Source: Clostridia bacterium
GTDB taxonomy: Bacteria > Bacillota > Clostridia > Oscillospirales > Acutalibacteraceae
Assembly (NCBI GenBank): GCA_017521425.1
Contig: JAFXCQ010000007.1
Coordinates: 62,001 to 126,000, forward strand
Length of the DNA: 64,000 nt
Reading direction: 5' to 3'
Shown here: positions 8,802 through 18,523 of the stretch, piece by piece
Numbering within the stretch: the first letter of the stretch is position 1
Layout: every line of letters starts with the position of its first letter
Made by a program: the position numbers and the translations under genes
The notes under the pieces: model-generated
What the model saw: the letters and a program-made list of their open reading frames with translations, nothing else
The model's database searches: none
Told to the model about the DNA's origin: nothing

Positions 8802-11800
8802 ATGTTTAAAAGAAGCGGGAAAAGATTTTTAAGTGTTTTACTTGCAGTGGTTGTCGTGTTTGGTAGTATTCCATTGATTTTTCAGGGTACTGCTAATGCG
8901 GCTTATTTCAGTGATGGTACTAAATGGGTAAGAACAGGTTCTGATTATGGTAAAATCAAGGCAACCATTTCAAACATTGATTTTAAATTTATGCAAACAG
9001 AAGATGATCAGGAATTTGCATTTAATCAGCACCTTTCCTTAGAAAAGGATGCTGGTGAGGCTTATGCTCATTTTAATAGTCTTACTCTTTATGCAGGTGG
9101 AACAAATACTGATTCATCCTTGAAGGTTGAAGAGTATCCTGAAAAAATTACGACAAATGGCACACAAAATTTATTAGATGAAATGAATTTTAAGTATGCT
9201 TGGTCTGCTTCAAATGATAATGCCAGAGATGTAGGTGTTTCGGGTAATGATATACCTTCACACGATTTAAGAGGTACGGTTGTCGATTTATCAGACTGTC
9301 CTGATTATCAGTGGGATTGTAACTTGAGCTTTAATGCAGTTCATCCTGAAAATACACCTTATGGTGAAATAAGAACCAATTTTTATTGGAGCTTTAACTG
9401 GACCTATGCCGATGTTGGTTTGATGGGTAGCAGAACAACAAGACAGGTAAGATTATGTACTGATATTATAATTACTGATGTTCGTGAACTTAAAAATAAA
9501 GTAGAAGAATTTAAATCTCAGATAGAAAATTATGAGAATGGTAATTCCCAAGGATTATCTGAAGAAAGATATTTGAAAATAAAGAAGTATGTTAATGCTG
9601 TACCTACAAATATGCTTGATGGTAGCAGATTTTTTACACAGACAGATGTTGATGCTATGTATGACTACATAACAGAAACAGCTACAGGTTTAGCAGATTA
9701 CTCAGAATATTATAGTCTAAGAAAAAAACTTTCAGAAATTGTCAGAAAAACTACCGATGAAAATCCTACATATGTTTATTGCAGTGGCTACACAACAGAA
9801 TCTTTGGATATAGTAGCAAATGAATTGGTAAAAATAGATGAAGGATTAAATAAAAATTTAATGAGCCCACAACAAGATGTTGTTGATGAAGCGACTGAAG
9901 GTTTAAAAACACTGACTAAAAAACTTGTAGCGAAAAGTCTGTATTCTGCAGATAAATCAGGAACTACAACCGACGATGTGTTTGATACCTGTGTTGATGG
10001 TCCGGATGCAAAGCTTGACAGTAAAGATGGTACAGAAATGAATTTCCATCTTATTGTTACCAAGTATAAATTTATGCAGATATATGATGATGAATTGTTT
10101 ACTGTTAATCAGCAGATTTATGCCTCAAGCAGAGCAAACGATTTTGGTATGAATTTCCCGTATATTGAGGCATTTACTTTTGATGAAAGTTCTTGTAGTA
10201 CGGGTTGTTTCTACAAGGGTGAGATAGCACAGAACAATACTACAAAATTCCTTTCAAAGGTTTTACCAGAATACTTATCAGTACACGAAAACGGAAGTAA
10301 AGAGTTTAATAACTGGCAAAATATATACCCTGAAACTACATATAATGGCAGAGAGCAATATAAAGCGGTTGCTTTAGCTACAAACAAATATATAGACAGA
10401 AAAGAAATCGGTGGTTCAGGTATTGAAGGAATCGGTTCAAGACATGGTTACTGGGCACAGGCAGATATTGAATTCAGAGGGAATGGTTCAGACGTTACAA
10501 GTGCTGAAGATGACCTTAGTTTTGTATGGCGTTTACAGGTGAATGATGATGATGCCAATGATACAACATACCATTTACACTTGCCAGTAGAGGTTAAGGT
10601 TACTGACGCCCGCGATTTAGTAAAACTCTATGATGAGTTGACTGAATTATCAGAGGACTCTGCAGAAAGATTAAAATATACTGCGGCTTCAATAGATACT
10701 TTGGCACCAGCGTTAAACGCAATTCCTACAGACCTTCTTTATGGAGCAAAGTATTACACACAGACAGAAGTCGATTCATATTATAATCAACTTTTAGCTG
10801 TAAAAAATGCTCTTGAGCCTGTTGCTGATTATACTGAATTTAATAAAACTTACGAAGATGCAATGGCAAAAACTAATGATAATGATACATACGAGCCAGA
10901 TGCTTTTGCTTCTTTTCAGTCTACTGTTAGCTATATATATGATAGTTTAGATAAAAGATTAGGTGAAACACAGCAAAGTGTTGTTGATGCTGAAACACAA
11001 AAATTAGCTGATCTAATGGTAGTATTGGAGCAATACGCATATTGTGATTATTCTCAACTTGACTATCTTATAGATTATGCAGAAAAAAAGTTCCCTGCGG
11101 ATAATTCAGAAGGTAAATTCAGAGATGATATTTACGCAGCGGTAATGGAAGCTCTTGCAAAAGCTAAAGCTGTTGAACGAAATATGATTAAAGGTGTCGA
11201 TGGTGAAAATCAAAAAATTATTGATGCTGCAGCCGAAGAGCTCCTTTTTGCTATTTATTATGATTATTATAATGAATCTGCTCAGGATGTTATAAAAACA
11301 AATAACCAGAATGGCGAAAATAAAATTTATCTTGATGAAGTTTTTGAAAAGTTTAAGCAAGATTATGAGAATGCAACTGATAAGCTTGAAGAAGATGTAA
11401 AAAATGAAGAGGTAAACAATCTCGATGCATTCAAGGATGCTACAATAGGGCTTTCAAATGCATACACTTCTCTTGAAGAGGGTAAATTTGTTGATTTAAC
11501 AGATATAAAAAATGCAATTGAAGAAGGCAAGAATATTGAAAATGAAGGCTATACAGATTCAAGCTGGGATGCATTGCAGAATGCAATTAAAGATGCAGAA
11601 GATTTAGCCCTGACAAACCCTGTTCAAGGTGTAGATGGTGTGGGTATTAAAGAAGTTGAAGAGAAAAAAGATGCTGTTCTCGATGCAATAGAAAATCTCG
11701 AGAAAAAAGCAGACTATTCAGATTTTGACAAAGCTTTAGAGGAAGCAGAAAAGTATAGTAATGCAGATAATAAATACACCAATTCTTCCTGGAATAATCT

Positions 11801-13244
11801 TGAAAATGCTTTAAAAGAAGCAGAACAACTTAATAAGGATATGGCTTCAACAACTGAAAATCAGAGTAAGATTGATGAAATAACCGAAGATATATATTCT
11901 GCTATAACAAATCTTAAAGAAAAAGCAGATTATAGCTTGTTGAATGAGGAGATTTTAAAAGCTGAAGAGATTTTAGCAGATGTTTCTGTTGTTTATACCG
12001 ACAGTTCGAAGGAAGGCTTAAAAGAAGCTCTTGATATAGCGAAAGCATTAGATGAAGATTTATCTGTTGATAACCAAGTGATGATAAACAATGTTTTATC
12101 AGAGCTTGTGGCTGCAAGAGAAGGTATGAAGGTCAAAGCTGATTATTCTGCTTTAGATGAAGCAATTGAAAAAGCGAAAGAGGCATTAAACAGAACAGAT
12201 ATAAAATACACTGCAAATACTGAGCAGGTACTCAGAGACTCTTTAACAAGAGCAGAGGATGTAACCGATGACTTATCAACTGATGACCAGTATATCATTG
12301 ATGGTGTTGTTGATTTACTTGAAAATGCAACTGACAGCTTAATTGTAGCGGCAGACACAACTGCTTATGAAGATGCAGTTAAAGATGCTGAAGAAATTAT
12401 ATCAGAAGGTAATTCAGAAGGCCGTTATGATGAGGAGGACTGGAATAAGTTTGTTGAGTCGGTAACAAATGCAAAAGATACAGTAGGAGACGATATTGGT
12501 AACATACCTGAGACTGAACAGGATAATATTGATTCTGCAACAGAAATAATCAAAAATGCAACAGATGAGATTTATAATAAACGATATATTTTCGTAAGCT
12601 TCAAAGGTGAATCAGGCGAAGTTTACAGAATATGCAAAGTTTATTCTGACGGACGTACTTTTGGTGATTTGACAGATATGCCGGAATTACCTGAAGGTGA
12701 TGGTTTCAAAAAATATATCGGTTGGTATTATAAAAATAATACAACTATGAAGCTGACTGATGCTATAACAGAAGATGTTGATGTTTTCTGTTATGCAGAA
12801 GAAATTAAACTTGTTGCAAAAGCAGAGAGTGGCGCTGTTATTGATGAAACAAAGGACTTCTTCAAAGGTCTCAGACACGGTACAACAGTTGAGACACTCC
12901 TTGCTTCTCTCAACAATAATGCTGATTTTATTGTTGTAAAAGATTACAACGGAAACGTGCTCGATAATACACAACTTATTGCAACAGGGATGACAATTGA
13001 ACTTATTTCAAGAGAAAACAATGAAGTTGTTCACGAAAAGCTTACTGTTGTTGTATGTGGTGATATCAACGGTGACGGTCTTGTTAATGATGAAGACTAT
13101 GAAAAGTCAAGAGGAATGTGTCTTAAAACAACAGAATACACCGAGCAGGAAGCAGCATTTTTTGCGGCAAATGATACCGATAATGATGGTGTTCTTGATG
13201 TTCTTGATTTGTTCAATATAAGCAATATGCGTTATGGTAACTGA
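8802..13244 (+). CDS. Large secreted protein: duplicated N-terminal domain, FIVAR repeats, C-terminal dockerin-like module
   Basis: 1480 residues with a Sec signal peptide (basic start, hydrophobic core, cleavage near TANA-AYF, residues 30-34). Two related copies of a ~300-350-residue domain follow, about 50-360 and 400-690; both carry a (D/Y)FKFMQ-like strand, a FNQ/VNQ motif, and end in (F/Y)TQT-(D/E)-VD. Residues about 885-1260 hold at least five helical FIVAR-type repeats with the pattern YTDSSW...L..AL..A. A beta-rich region follows, and the last ~65 residues have two Ca-binding loops (DINGDGLVNDEDY and DTDNDGVLDVLDL), a type I dockerin. FIVAR proteins bind extracellular matrix or sugars. 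No catalytic domain is visible; it is likely a surface or scaffold-bound adhesin. Confidence 0.82.
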   Translation: MFKRSGKRFLSVLLAVVVVFGSIPLIFQGTANAAYFSDGTKWVRTGSDYGKIKATISNIDFKFMQTEDDQEFAFNQHLSLEKDAGEAYAHFNSLTLYAGGTNTDSSLKVEEYPEKITTNGTQNLLDEMNFKYAWSASNDNARDVGVSGNDIPSHDLRGTVVDLSDCPDYQWDCNLSFNAVHPENTPYGEIRTNFYWSFNWTYADVGLMGSRTTRQVRLCTDIIITDVRELKNKVEEFKSQIENYENGNSQGLSEERYLKIKKYVNAVPTNMLDGSRFFTQTDVDAMYDYITETATGLADYSEYYSLRKKLSEIVRKTTDENPTYVYCSGYTTESLDIVANELVKIDEGLNKNLMSPQQDVVDEATEGLKTLTKKLVAKSLYSADKSGTTTDDVFDTCVDGPDAKLDSKDGTEMNFHLIVTKYKFMQIYDDELFTVNQQIYASSRANDFGMNFPYIEAFTFDESSCSTGCFYKGEIAQNNTTKFLSKVLPEYLSVHENGSKEFNNWQNIYPETTYNGREQYKAVALATNKYIDRKEIGGSGIEGIGSRHGYWAQADIEFRGNGSDVTSAEDDLSFVWRLQVNDDDANDTTYHLHLPVEVKVTDARDLVKLYDELTELSEDSAERLKYTAASIDTLAPALNAIPTDLLYGAKYYTQTEVDSYYNQLLAVKNALEPVADYTEFNKTYEDAMAKTNDNDTYEPDAFASFQSTVSYIYDSLDKRLGETQQSVVDAETQKLADLMVVLEQYAYCDYSQLDYLIDYAEKKFPADNSEGKFRDDIYAAVMEALAKAKAVERNMIKGVDGENQKIIDAAAEELLFAIYYDYYNESAQDVIKTNNQNGENKIYLDEVFEKFKQDYENATDKLEEDVKNEEVNNLDAFKDATIGLSNAYTSLEEGKFVDLTDIKNAIEEGKNIENEGYTDSSWDALQNAIKDAEDLALTNPVQGVDGVGIKEVEEKKDAVLDAIENLEKKADYSDFDKALEEAEKYSNADNKYTNSSWNNLENALKEAEQLNKDMASTTENQSKIDEITEDIYSAITNLKEKADYSLLNEEILKAEEILADVSVVYTDSSKEGLKEALDIAKALDEDLSVDNQVMINNVLSELVAAREGMKVKADYSALDEAIEKAKEALNRTDIKYTANTEQVLRDSLTRAEDVTDDLSTDDQYIIDGVVDLLENATDSLIVAADTTAYEDAVKDAEEIISEGNSEGRYDEEDWNKFVESVTNAKDTVGDDIGNIPETEQDNIDSATEIIKNATDEIYNKRYIFVSFKGESGEVYRICKVYSDGRTFGDLTDMPELPEGDGFKKYIGWYYKNNTTMKLTDAITEDVDVFCYAEEIKLVAKAESGAVIDETKDFFKGLRHGTTVETLLASLNNNADFIVVKDYNGNVLDNTQLIATGMTIELISRENNEVVHEKLTVVVCGDINGDGLVNDEDYEKSRGMCLKTTEYTEQEAAFFAANDTDNDGVLDVLDLFNISNMRYGN

Positions 13245-13257
13245 TTTAATAATTATT

Positions 13258-13290
13258 AAAGGCTATGCGGTTTCGTGTAGCCTTTTATTT
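13258..13290 (+). terminator. Intrinsic terminator after the FIVAR/dockerin gene
   Basis: AAAGGCTA pairs with TAGCCTTT around a GC-containing loop (GCGG/CGTG can extend the stem). A T-rich tail follows. Confidence 0.7.
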
Positions 13291-13347
13291 TGTTTATTTC
13301 GCCTAAATTTGTGAGTGTTTTTTAGTCGTTAAAAAGTTTATTATTTC

Positions 13348-13377
13348 TTTACAAATAAATGCTATATATGTTATAAT
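13348..13377 (+). promoter_or_regulatory. Promoter of the malQ operon
   Basis: TTTACA (13348-13353), 18-bp spacer, TATAAT (13372-13377), 38 bp before the malQ start. Confidence 0.6.
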
Positions 13378-13414
13378 ATATTTTGTATAATTGTGTATTG
13401 GAGAGTGTTCCTTT

Positions 13415-14857
13415 TTGGAAAGAAAAAGTGGTGTGTTAATGCACATTTCTTCGCTTTGGGGCGAATATTCAAGTGGTAGCTTCGGTAAAGAGGCATTCCA
13501 ATTTATAGATTTTCTCAAAAACAGTGGTTTTTCGTACTGGCAGGTGTTACCGTTCGTAATTCCTGACGAGTGCAATTCACCTTATAAGTCATACTCAACC
13601 TTCGGTGGCAACCCGTATTTTGTAAGTTTAGATTTACTTTTTAAAGATGGGCTTTTATCACAGGAAGATTTATTGAGTGCAAAGCAAGGTACACCCTATT
13701 TTTGCGAATTTGACCGTCTGAAAAATGAGAGAGTTCCACTTTTAATCAAAGCATCAAAAAATGCAAATGAAGAATTAAAAGCAAAAATAAATGAATTTAT
13801 TGAAGAGAATATACATATTAAAGCATTTTGTAAATTTATGGCGCTTAAAACTGCCAACGATGAAAAAGAGTGGACAGAGTGGAAAACGAAAGAATATTCA
13901 AGCGAAATTTATTTCGGCTGGTGTTTTATTCAATATGAATTTTTCACTCAATGGGCAAAAGTTAAAAAATATGCTAACGAAAACGGAATAAGCATAATCG
14001 GAGATATTCCTATTTATGTTTCATTTGATAGTGCAGATGTCTGCTATAATCAGAAAATGTTTTTGATGGATGAAGAAAATCATCTTACAGATGTAGCAGG
14101 TGTACCACCAGATTATTTTTCAGAGGATGGTCAGCTGTGGGGAAATCCACTTTATGACTGGGCAGAAATGGAAAAGGACGGTTTTTCTTGGTGGAAAGAG
14201 CGCCTTTCATTTGCGTTGGAGCTTTTTGACGGTGTAAGAATTGACCATTTCAGAGGCTTCGAAAGTTTCTGGGCAGTTAAGGGTACAGAAAAAACTGCAA
14301 AAAATGGCAAATGGGTTAAAGGCCCTGGAATGAAGCTTATAAAAGTTTTTAATGAAGTTAAAGGCGACAAACTCATTATCGCAGAAGATTTAGGCGATAT
14401 TACAGAAGATGTTGAAAAACTTGTGAAAGACAGCGGTTTCCCGGGAATGAGAGTATTCCAGTTTGGTTTTCTTTCAATGTGGGATACACCACACAGACCA
14501 TATAACTACATAAATAACTGTGTTGCGTATTCAGGTACACACGACAATAACACACTTTTAGGTTATCTTTGGGAAACACCTGAAGATATGAAAAGAAAGG
14601 TTATGCAGTATTGCTCCTGTAATTATGACCGTTGGAATGAAGACGGTTGTAAGGCTATAATTAAAACAATTATGGCAAGTAATGCGGGACTTACTATATT
14701 CCCGATACAGGATTTATTAGGTTATGGTTCTGACACCCGTCTTAATGTACCAGGAAGAGCAGAGGGTAACTGGCTTTACAGAACTACAAAAGAGCAGGTT
14801 GACAATATAAATAAGCAAGAATTTAAAGAATTAAACGAATTATTCGGTAGGGTTTAA
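13415..14857 (+). CDS. malQ: 4-alpha-glucanotransferase (amylomaltase), GH77
   Basis: About 480 residues. I choose TTG 13415, because GGAGAG lies 9 nt upstream and the protein then begins ERKSGVLMHISSL, the usual MalQ start; an earlier in-frame TTG at 13391 has no ribosome site. GH77 landmarks: PYKSYSTFGGNP (substrate loop), GDIPIYV, the nucleophile Asp in GVRIDHFRGFESFW, the acid/base Glu in IAEDLGDIT, and SGTHDNNT. The enzyme transfers maltosyl and longer glucan units between alpha-1,4 chains in glycogen or maltodextrin metabolism in the cytoplasm. It leads an operon with a HAD phosphatase two bases downstream, then a dockerin protein and glpK. Confidence 0.95.
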   Translation: MERKSGVLMHISSLWGEYSSGSFGKEAFQFIDFLKNSGFSYWQVLPFVIPDECNSPYKSYSTFGGNPYFVSLDLLFKDGLLSQEDLLSAKQGTPYFCEFDRLKNERVPLLIKASKNANEELKAKINEFIEENIHIKAFCKFMALKTANDEKEWTEWKTKEYSSEIYFGWCFIQYEFFTQWAKVKKYANENGISIIGDIPIYVSFDSADVCYNQKMFLMDEENHLTDVAGVPPDYFSEDGQLWGNPLYDWAEMEKDGFSWWKERLSFALELFDGVRIDHFRGFESFWAVKGTEKTAKNGKWVKGPGMKLIKVFNEVKGDKLIIAEDLGDITEDVEKLVKDSGFPGMRVFQFGFLSMWDTPHRPYNYINNCVAYSGTHDNNTLLGYLWETPEDMKRKVMQYCSCNYDRWNEDGCKAIIKTIMASNAGLTIFPIQDLLGYGSDTRLNVPGRAEGNWLYRTTKEQVDNINKQEFKELNELFGRV

Positions 14858-14859
14858 AA

Positions 14860-15645
14860 ATGAGCAATTTAAAAGATATTACACTTTTTTTACTTGATAT
14901 GGACGGAACTGTAAATTTGGGCTTCGACCCGATAGACGGTGCAAAGGAATTTTTAGAAACATTACTCGCACAAGGTAAAAAATTCATTTTCTTAACAAAC
15001 AATTCTTCAAAGAATGCTAATGACTATGTCGAGAAAATGAAAAAATTAGGGTTCCCTTGTGAAAAAGAAAATGTTTTCACTTCAGGTATGGCAGCGGGAA
15101 TGTTTTTAAGAGATAACAAAAAAGGAAAAAAGGTTTATGTTTGTGGTACAGAATCTTTGAAAAATGAACTTTTGAAATATGGAGTTGAAATTTCAGAGGA
15201 TGATGCCGATTTAGTTCTTTTAGGTTATGATACAGAATTAGATTATAAGAAAATCACAAAGGTGTGTGACCTTTTAGATGCTGGCGCAGAGTATTATGCA
15301 ACTAATATAGATATGGTTTGTCCTATTGAAAATGGCAGATATTTACCGGACTGTGGCAGCTTTGCCGATATGTTCGAAAATGCAGTTAAAAGAAGACCAA
15401 TCTTTTTAGGCAAGCCAGACAGAACTATGATAGATATTTTGCAGAAAGAAACTAACACACCTTACGAAAATATTGCAATGGTGGGTGATAGACTTTACAC
15501 CGATGTTAAAACTGGTGTGAATGCAGGGGTTACTTCAATTCTTGTTATGTCAGGCGAAACAGACGAAGCTATATTAAAAGCATCAGATGTAGAGCCAACA
15601 TATATATTTGATTCAGTGAAAAATATTCTTGAGGAAATAAAATGA
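14860..15645 (+). CDS. HAD superfamily (IIA, NagD-like) sugar phosphatase
   Basis: 261 residues. HAD motif I LLDMDGTVNLG near residue 12, motif II FLTNNSS near 46, the conserved Lys in FLGKPDRTM, and motif IV MVGDRLYTDVKTG. The cap between motifs II and III is the type seen in NagD, 4-nitrophenylphosphatase and glycerol-1-phosphate phosphatases. It starts two nucleotides after the malQ stop, so it is cotranscribed. With glycerol kinase in the same transcript, a sugar phosphate or glycerol phosphate is a plausible substrate, but that is inference. Confidence 0.88.
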   Translation: MSNLKDITLFLLDMDGTVNLGFDPIDGAKEFLETLLAQGKKFIFLTNNSSKNANDYVEKMKKLGFPCEKENVFTSGMAAGMFLRDNKKGKKVYVCGTESLKNELLKYGVEISEDDADLVLLGYDTELDYKKITKVCDLLDAGAEYYATNIDMVCPIENGRYLPDCGSFADMFENAVKRRPIFLGKPDRTMIDILQKETNTPYENIAMVGDRLYTDVKTGVNAGVTSILVMSGETDEAILKASDVEPTYIFDSVKNILEEIK

Positions 15646-15667
15646 ATATATGAAAGGAAACGGAAAA

Positions 15668-16678
15668 ATGAAAAAGAAAATTTTATCATTGGTGCTTGTA
15701 TTATCTCTTGTTATGTCAATGTTTATGTTAACATTTACATCAAGTGCCGCAAGTACAAAAAAGGGTGATGCGAATGGTGACGGCGAGGTTACATCAAATG
15801 ATGCATTACTTATTTTAAGAGCAGCCGCAGGAATTGAAGATTCTCTTTCAGATGAAGCAAAAGCACTTTGCGATATTGACGAAGACGGTTGTATTTCTCT
15901 TTTTGATGCAAGAAGAGTCTTAAGAGCAGCCGCAGGTCTTACAAATCTTGAGCCTACAGGTAAATTCAAGGGCTATACCGATAAAGACCGTATTTTCGGT
16001 TCACAGGAAGAAGCTCTTAATTTCTTTAATGTAAATCTCAATAAAGTAAAATCAGAAAAATATGGTTTTACTGCATTAACAGATGTTGAAATGAAAGAGT
16101 TTAAAGCAGAAAAAATCACGGTGTTAGGTCAGGAATCGCAAAATACCGCAACCTTAATAGAGGGTATTTTCAATACAATCGGTAGCGAATCTGATGAAGA
16201 ATATTATGTTGTAAAAGGTACAAGTTCAACAAATAAAATGAGCATTGAAGGTCAGTCTTATGTCACAAGACTTACTAATCGTGATGTTTTAGGTATGAAG
16301 GTTGAATACGACGCAACCCGTCACCCTGAAAACGGTGGTATTATTACTATTACAATCGCAATTCCGGATACTGAAAAGGTTGACATAAATGACTCGGCTT
16401 ATGTGAGAGTATTTAATACAGATAGTCTTTTAGGTGCAACAGAAACAGCACTTAACACAATGCTTTCAAAGGTTTCAGAGGGTACAGAGGTCGTACATTA
16501 TGAAAATGCAGTTTTGGTTGCAGAATTTGAAGCGGGAACAGGTTACCCTGTAAGCTATTCAACCTCTTATGAAACTAAGGTGTTCGTTGAAAAAGCAACA
16601 AGAAGTCTTTACTCGTTAGAAAATGTTAATTATAAAACAGAAAATACAGTAGATTACATTGACTTTATTTACGATTGA
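15668..16678 (+). CDS. Secreted protein with N-terminal dockerin-like module and unknown C-terminal domain
   Basis: 336 residues from ATG 15668; an ATG 18 nt earlier would use up the ribosome site (AAAGGAAAC). Signal peptide 1-27. Residues 33-91 form a dockerin type I pair: DANGDGEVTSND with a LLILRAAAG helix, then DIDEDGCISLFD with RRVLRAAAG. The remaining ~240 residues are beta-rich and I do not recognise them. Dockerins usually stand at the C-terminus of cellulosomal enzymes; here the module directly follows the signal peptide and there is no enzyme motif. Together with the dockerin at 13047-13244 it implies that a cohesin partner exists elsewhere in the genome. It lies between the HAD gene and glpK in one transcript. 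Confidence 0.78.
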   Translation: MKKKILSLVLVLSLVMSMFMLTFTSSAASTKKGDANGDGEVTSNDALLILRAAAGIEDSLSDEAKALCDIDEDGCISLFDARRVLRAAAGLTNLEPTGKFKGYTDKDRIFGSQEEALNFFNVNLNKVKSEKYGFTALTDVEMKEFKAEKITVLGQESQNTATLIEGIFNTIGSESDEEYYVVKGTSSTNKMSIEGQSYVTRLTNRDVLGMKVEYDATRHPENGGIITITIAIPDTEKVDINDSAYVRVFNTDSLLGATETALNTMLSKVSEGTEVVHYENAVLVAEFEAGTGYPVSYSTSYETKVFVEKATRSLYSLENVNYKTENTVDYIDFIYD

Positions 16679-16697
16679 TATTAAAAGGTGATGAATT

Positions 16698-18203
16698 ATG
16701 AAGAAATATATTTTAGCACTTGACCAGGGTACAACATCTTCAAGAACAATTGTCTTTGATAAAAAGGGGAACATTGTTTCAAAGGCACAATTTGAATTTA
16801 CTCAGATTTACCCGAAAAGTGGTTGGGTAGAGCACGACCCTTATGAAATATGGGAGAGTCAGCTTCATTCATTACAGGTTGCTCTACAGAATGGCAATAT
16901 AAATCCTGAAGAAATTGCGGCGGTTGGTATTACTAATCAACGTGAAACAACTATTTGTTGGGAAAGAGATACAGGCAAGCCTGTTTATAATGCTATTGTG
17001 TGGCAATGCAGAAGAACTGCACCTATTTGTGAAAAGTTAAAAGAAATGGGCCTCGAGCCTTATGTTAAAGAGCATACAGGTCTTTTGATTGATGCTTACT
17101 TCTCTGCAACAAAAATTAAATGGATTTTAGACAATGTTCCTGAAGCAAGAACATTAGCAAACGAAAATAAGCTTTGCTTCGGTACAGTTGAAACCTGGCT
17201 TATATGGAATCTTACAAATAAACAAGTTCATGTTACAGACTACAGTAATGCGTCACGTACAATGCTTTTTGACATTGAAAAATTACAATGGGACGAAACA
17301 CTCTGTAATAAATTAGGCATTCCTATGAGTATGCTCCCTGAAGTTAAAGAATCAAGTGCTATTTATGGCGAAATTGCAGATAATTTACCGGGACTTTCAG
17401 AACTCAAAGGTATTCCTATCGGCGGTGCAATCGGTGACCAGCAGTCTGCACTTTTTGGTCAGGCTTGTTTTAATGCAGGTCAGGCAAAAAATACTTATGG
17501 TACTGGATGCTTCCTTCTTATGAATACAGGTAATAAGAGAATCCACTCTAAAAACCAACTTATTGAAGGTATTGCGTGGGGACTTAATGGTAAAGTTACT
17601 TACGATTTAGAGGGTAGTGCATTTAATGCAGGTTCGGTTATTAAATGGCTTCGTGATGAGCTTCGTATGATTTCAGAGCCTTCTGAATGTGACTTCTTAG
17701 CAGAAAGTGTGGAAGACTCAAACGGAATTTATTTAGTACCTGCATTTACAGGTCTTGGTGCACCTTACTGGGATATGTATGCACGTGGTTGTATTGTAGG
17801 ACTTACCCGCGGTACAAATCGTGCTCACTTTGCTCGTGCGGTGCTTGAAAGCATTACTTATCAGGTGACAGATTTAATAGATGCTATGTCTAAAGATAGT
17901 GAAATTTTAATTTCAGAAATCCGCGTTGACGGTGGTGCATCTGTAAGTAATGTAATGCTTCAGATTCAGGCAGATATGTCAGGTGCAAAGGTAAACAGAC
18001 CAAAATTAGTTGAAACAACTGCTTTAGGTGCTGCTTATATGGCTGGTCTTGCGGTAGGCTTCTGGTCAAGTCTTGAAGAAATTGAAACTGACAGAGAGGT
18101 TGACAGAATCTTTATTCCTAATGTTAATACCGATAAACGCGAGAAAATGCTTAAGGGATGGCATAAGGCAGTCAAGTGTTCAATGAATTGGGAAGAAGCT
18201 TGA
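16698..18203 (+). CDS. glpK: Glycerol kinase
   Basis: 501 residues, the usual GlpK length, with AAAAGGTGATG before ATG 16698. FGGY-kinase landmarks: [15 protein letters not shown] (phosphate loop), [34 protein letters not shown] (ATP site) and the second FGGY signature around [17 protein letters not shown]. The enzyme makes sn-glycerol 3-phosphate from glycerol and ATP in the cytoplasm. No glycerol facilitator or dehydrogenase gene lies beside it; instead it ends the malQ operon. A ~100-bp palindrome begins at its stop codon. Confidence 0.95.
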   Translation: MKKYILALDQGTTSSRTIVFDKKGNIVSKAQFEFTQIYPKSGWVEHDPYEIWESQLHSLQVALQNGNINPEEIAAVGITNQRETTICWERDTGKPVYNAIVWQCRRTAPICEKLKEMGLEPYVKEHTGLLIDAYFSATKIKWILDNVPEARTLANENKLCFGTVETWLIWNLTNKQVHVTDYSNASRTMLFDIEKLQWDETLCNKLGIPMSMLPEVKESSAIYGEIADNLPGLSELKGIPIGGAIGDQQSALFGQACFNAGQAKNTYGTGCFLLMNTGNKRIHSKNQLIEGIAWGLNGKVTYDLEGSAFNAGSVIKWLRDELRMISEPSECDFLAESVEDSNGIYLVPAFTGLGAPYWDMYARGCIVGLTRGTNRAHFARAVLESITYQVTDLIDAMSKDSEILISEIRVDGGASVSNVMLQIQADMSGAKVNRPKLVETTALGAAYMAGLAVGFWSSLEEIETDREVDRIFIPNVNTDKREKMLKGWHKAVKCSMNWEEA

Positions 18204-18302
18204 TGGCAAATTTGCGATATTTGTCATTTTACTCACCCACTTGCGTATCTTTGTACGCTTCGGGGCATAAAAAACACGAACTAAATCACAAATAGCACAT
18301 CA
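18201..18302. repeat. Long imperfect palindrome starting at the glpK stop codon (family B, copy 1)
   Basis: The centre is GCGTA-TCTTTG-TACGC (18243-18258). Outer pairs are ATTTGCGAT (18210-18218) with ATCACAAAT (18285-18293), and TGATG (18201-18205) with CATCA (18298-18302), all nearly symmetric about 18251. The centre (CGTATCTTT.TACG, then a C-T-T-C) and the overall ~100-bp size match the palindrome at 28358-28462. There is no T run after it, so it is not a standard terminator; it may be a 3'-end stabiliser or a small repeat element. Confidence 0.65.
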
Positions 18303-18309
18303 ATCTGGT

Positions 18310-18434
18310 TGAATGGTGAATCAGGAATTAGGTAAAAATTAAGGTACATCCTATCATTTAAAGTTTTCGTAAACTAAAAATGATAGGATGTTGTTCTTGT
18401 TATCTAATTCCTGTTTCCTATTTCCTAATTCCTT
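18310..18434. repeat. Dispersed hairpin repeat, copy A2, with 7-nt-period tracts on both sides
   Basis: A 20-bp stem, 18346-18366 with 18371-18391 (TCGT-type loop), carries the core CCTATCATTT/AAATGATAGG. To its right, 18405-18434 repeats ATTCCTG, TTTCCTA, TTTCCTA with a 7-nt period; 24 nt of it (18407-18430) are identical to 47910-47933. To its left, 18310-18333 contains the inverted form (CAGGAATTAGG), so the element ends in inverted tracts. No ORF is present in 18203-18524 before the next gene; the stretch holds palindrome B1, this element and a promoter. Confidence 0.7.
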
Positions 18435-18445
18435 TATTTTTTCTC

Positions 18446-18474
18446 TTGCAAATTAAAGGAAAATATGGTACACT
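18446..18474 (+). promoter_or_regulatory. Promoter of the secreted hydrolase gene
   Basis: TTGCAA (18446-18451), 17-bp spacer, TACACT (18469-18474), about 50 bp before ATG 18524. Confidence 0.6.
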
Positions 18475-18523
18475 ATCTTTGATTAAGTGTAACTTAAACT
18501 TAAAACCAAAGGGGATAGGTAAA

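Noticed and set aside
10855-12974. Minus-strand open frames within the FIVAR gene
   Set aside because: Compositional shadows of the coding strand; no start signals, no homology pattern.
18380-18523. Upstream in-frame extension of the secreted hydrolase
   Set aside because: It covers the A2 repeat and the promoter; the signal peptide and GGGGATAGG site fit ATG 18524.
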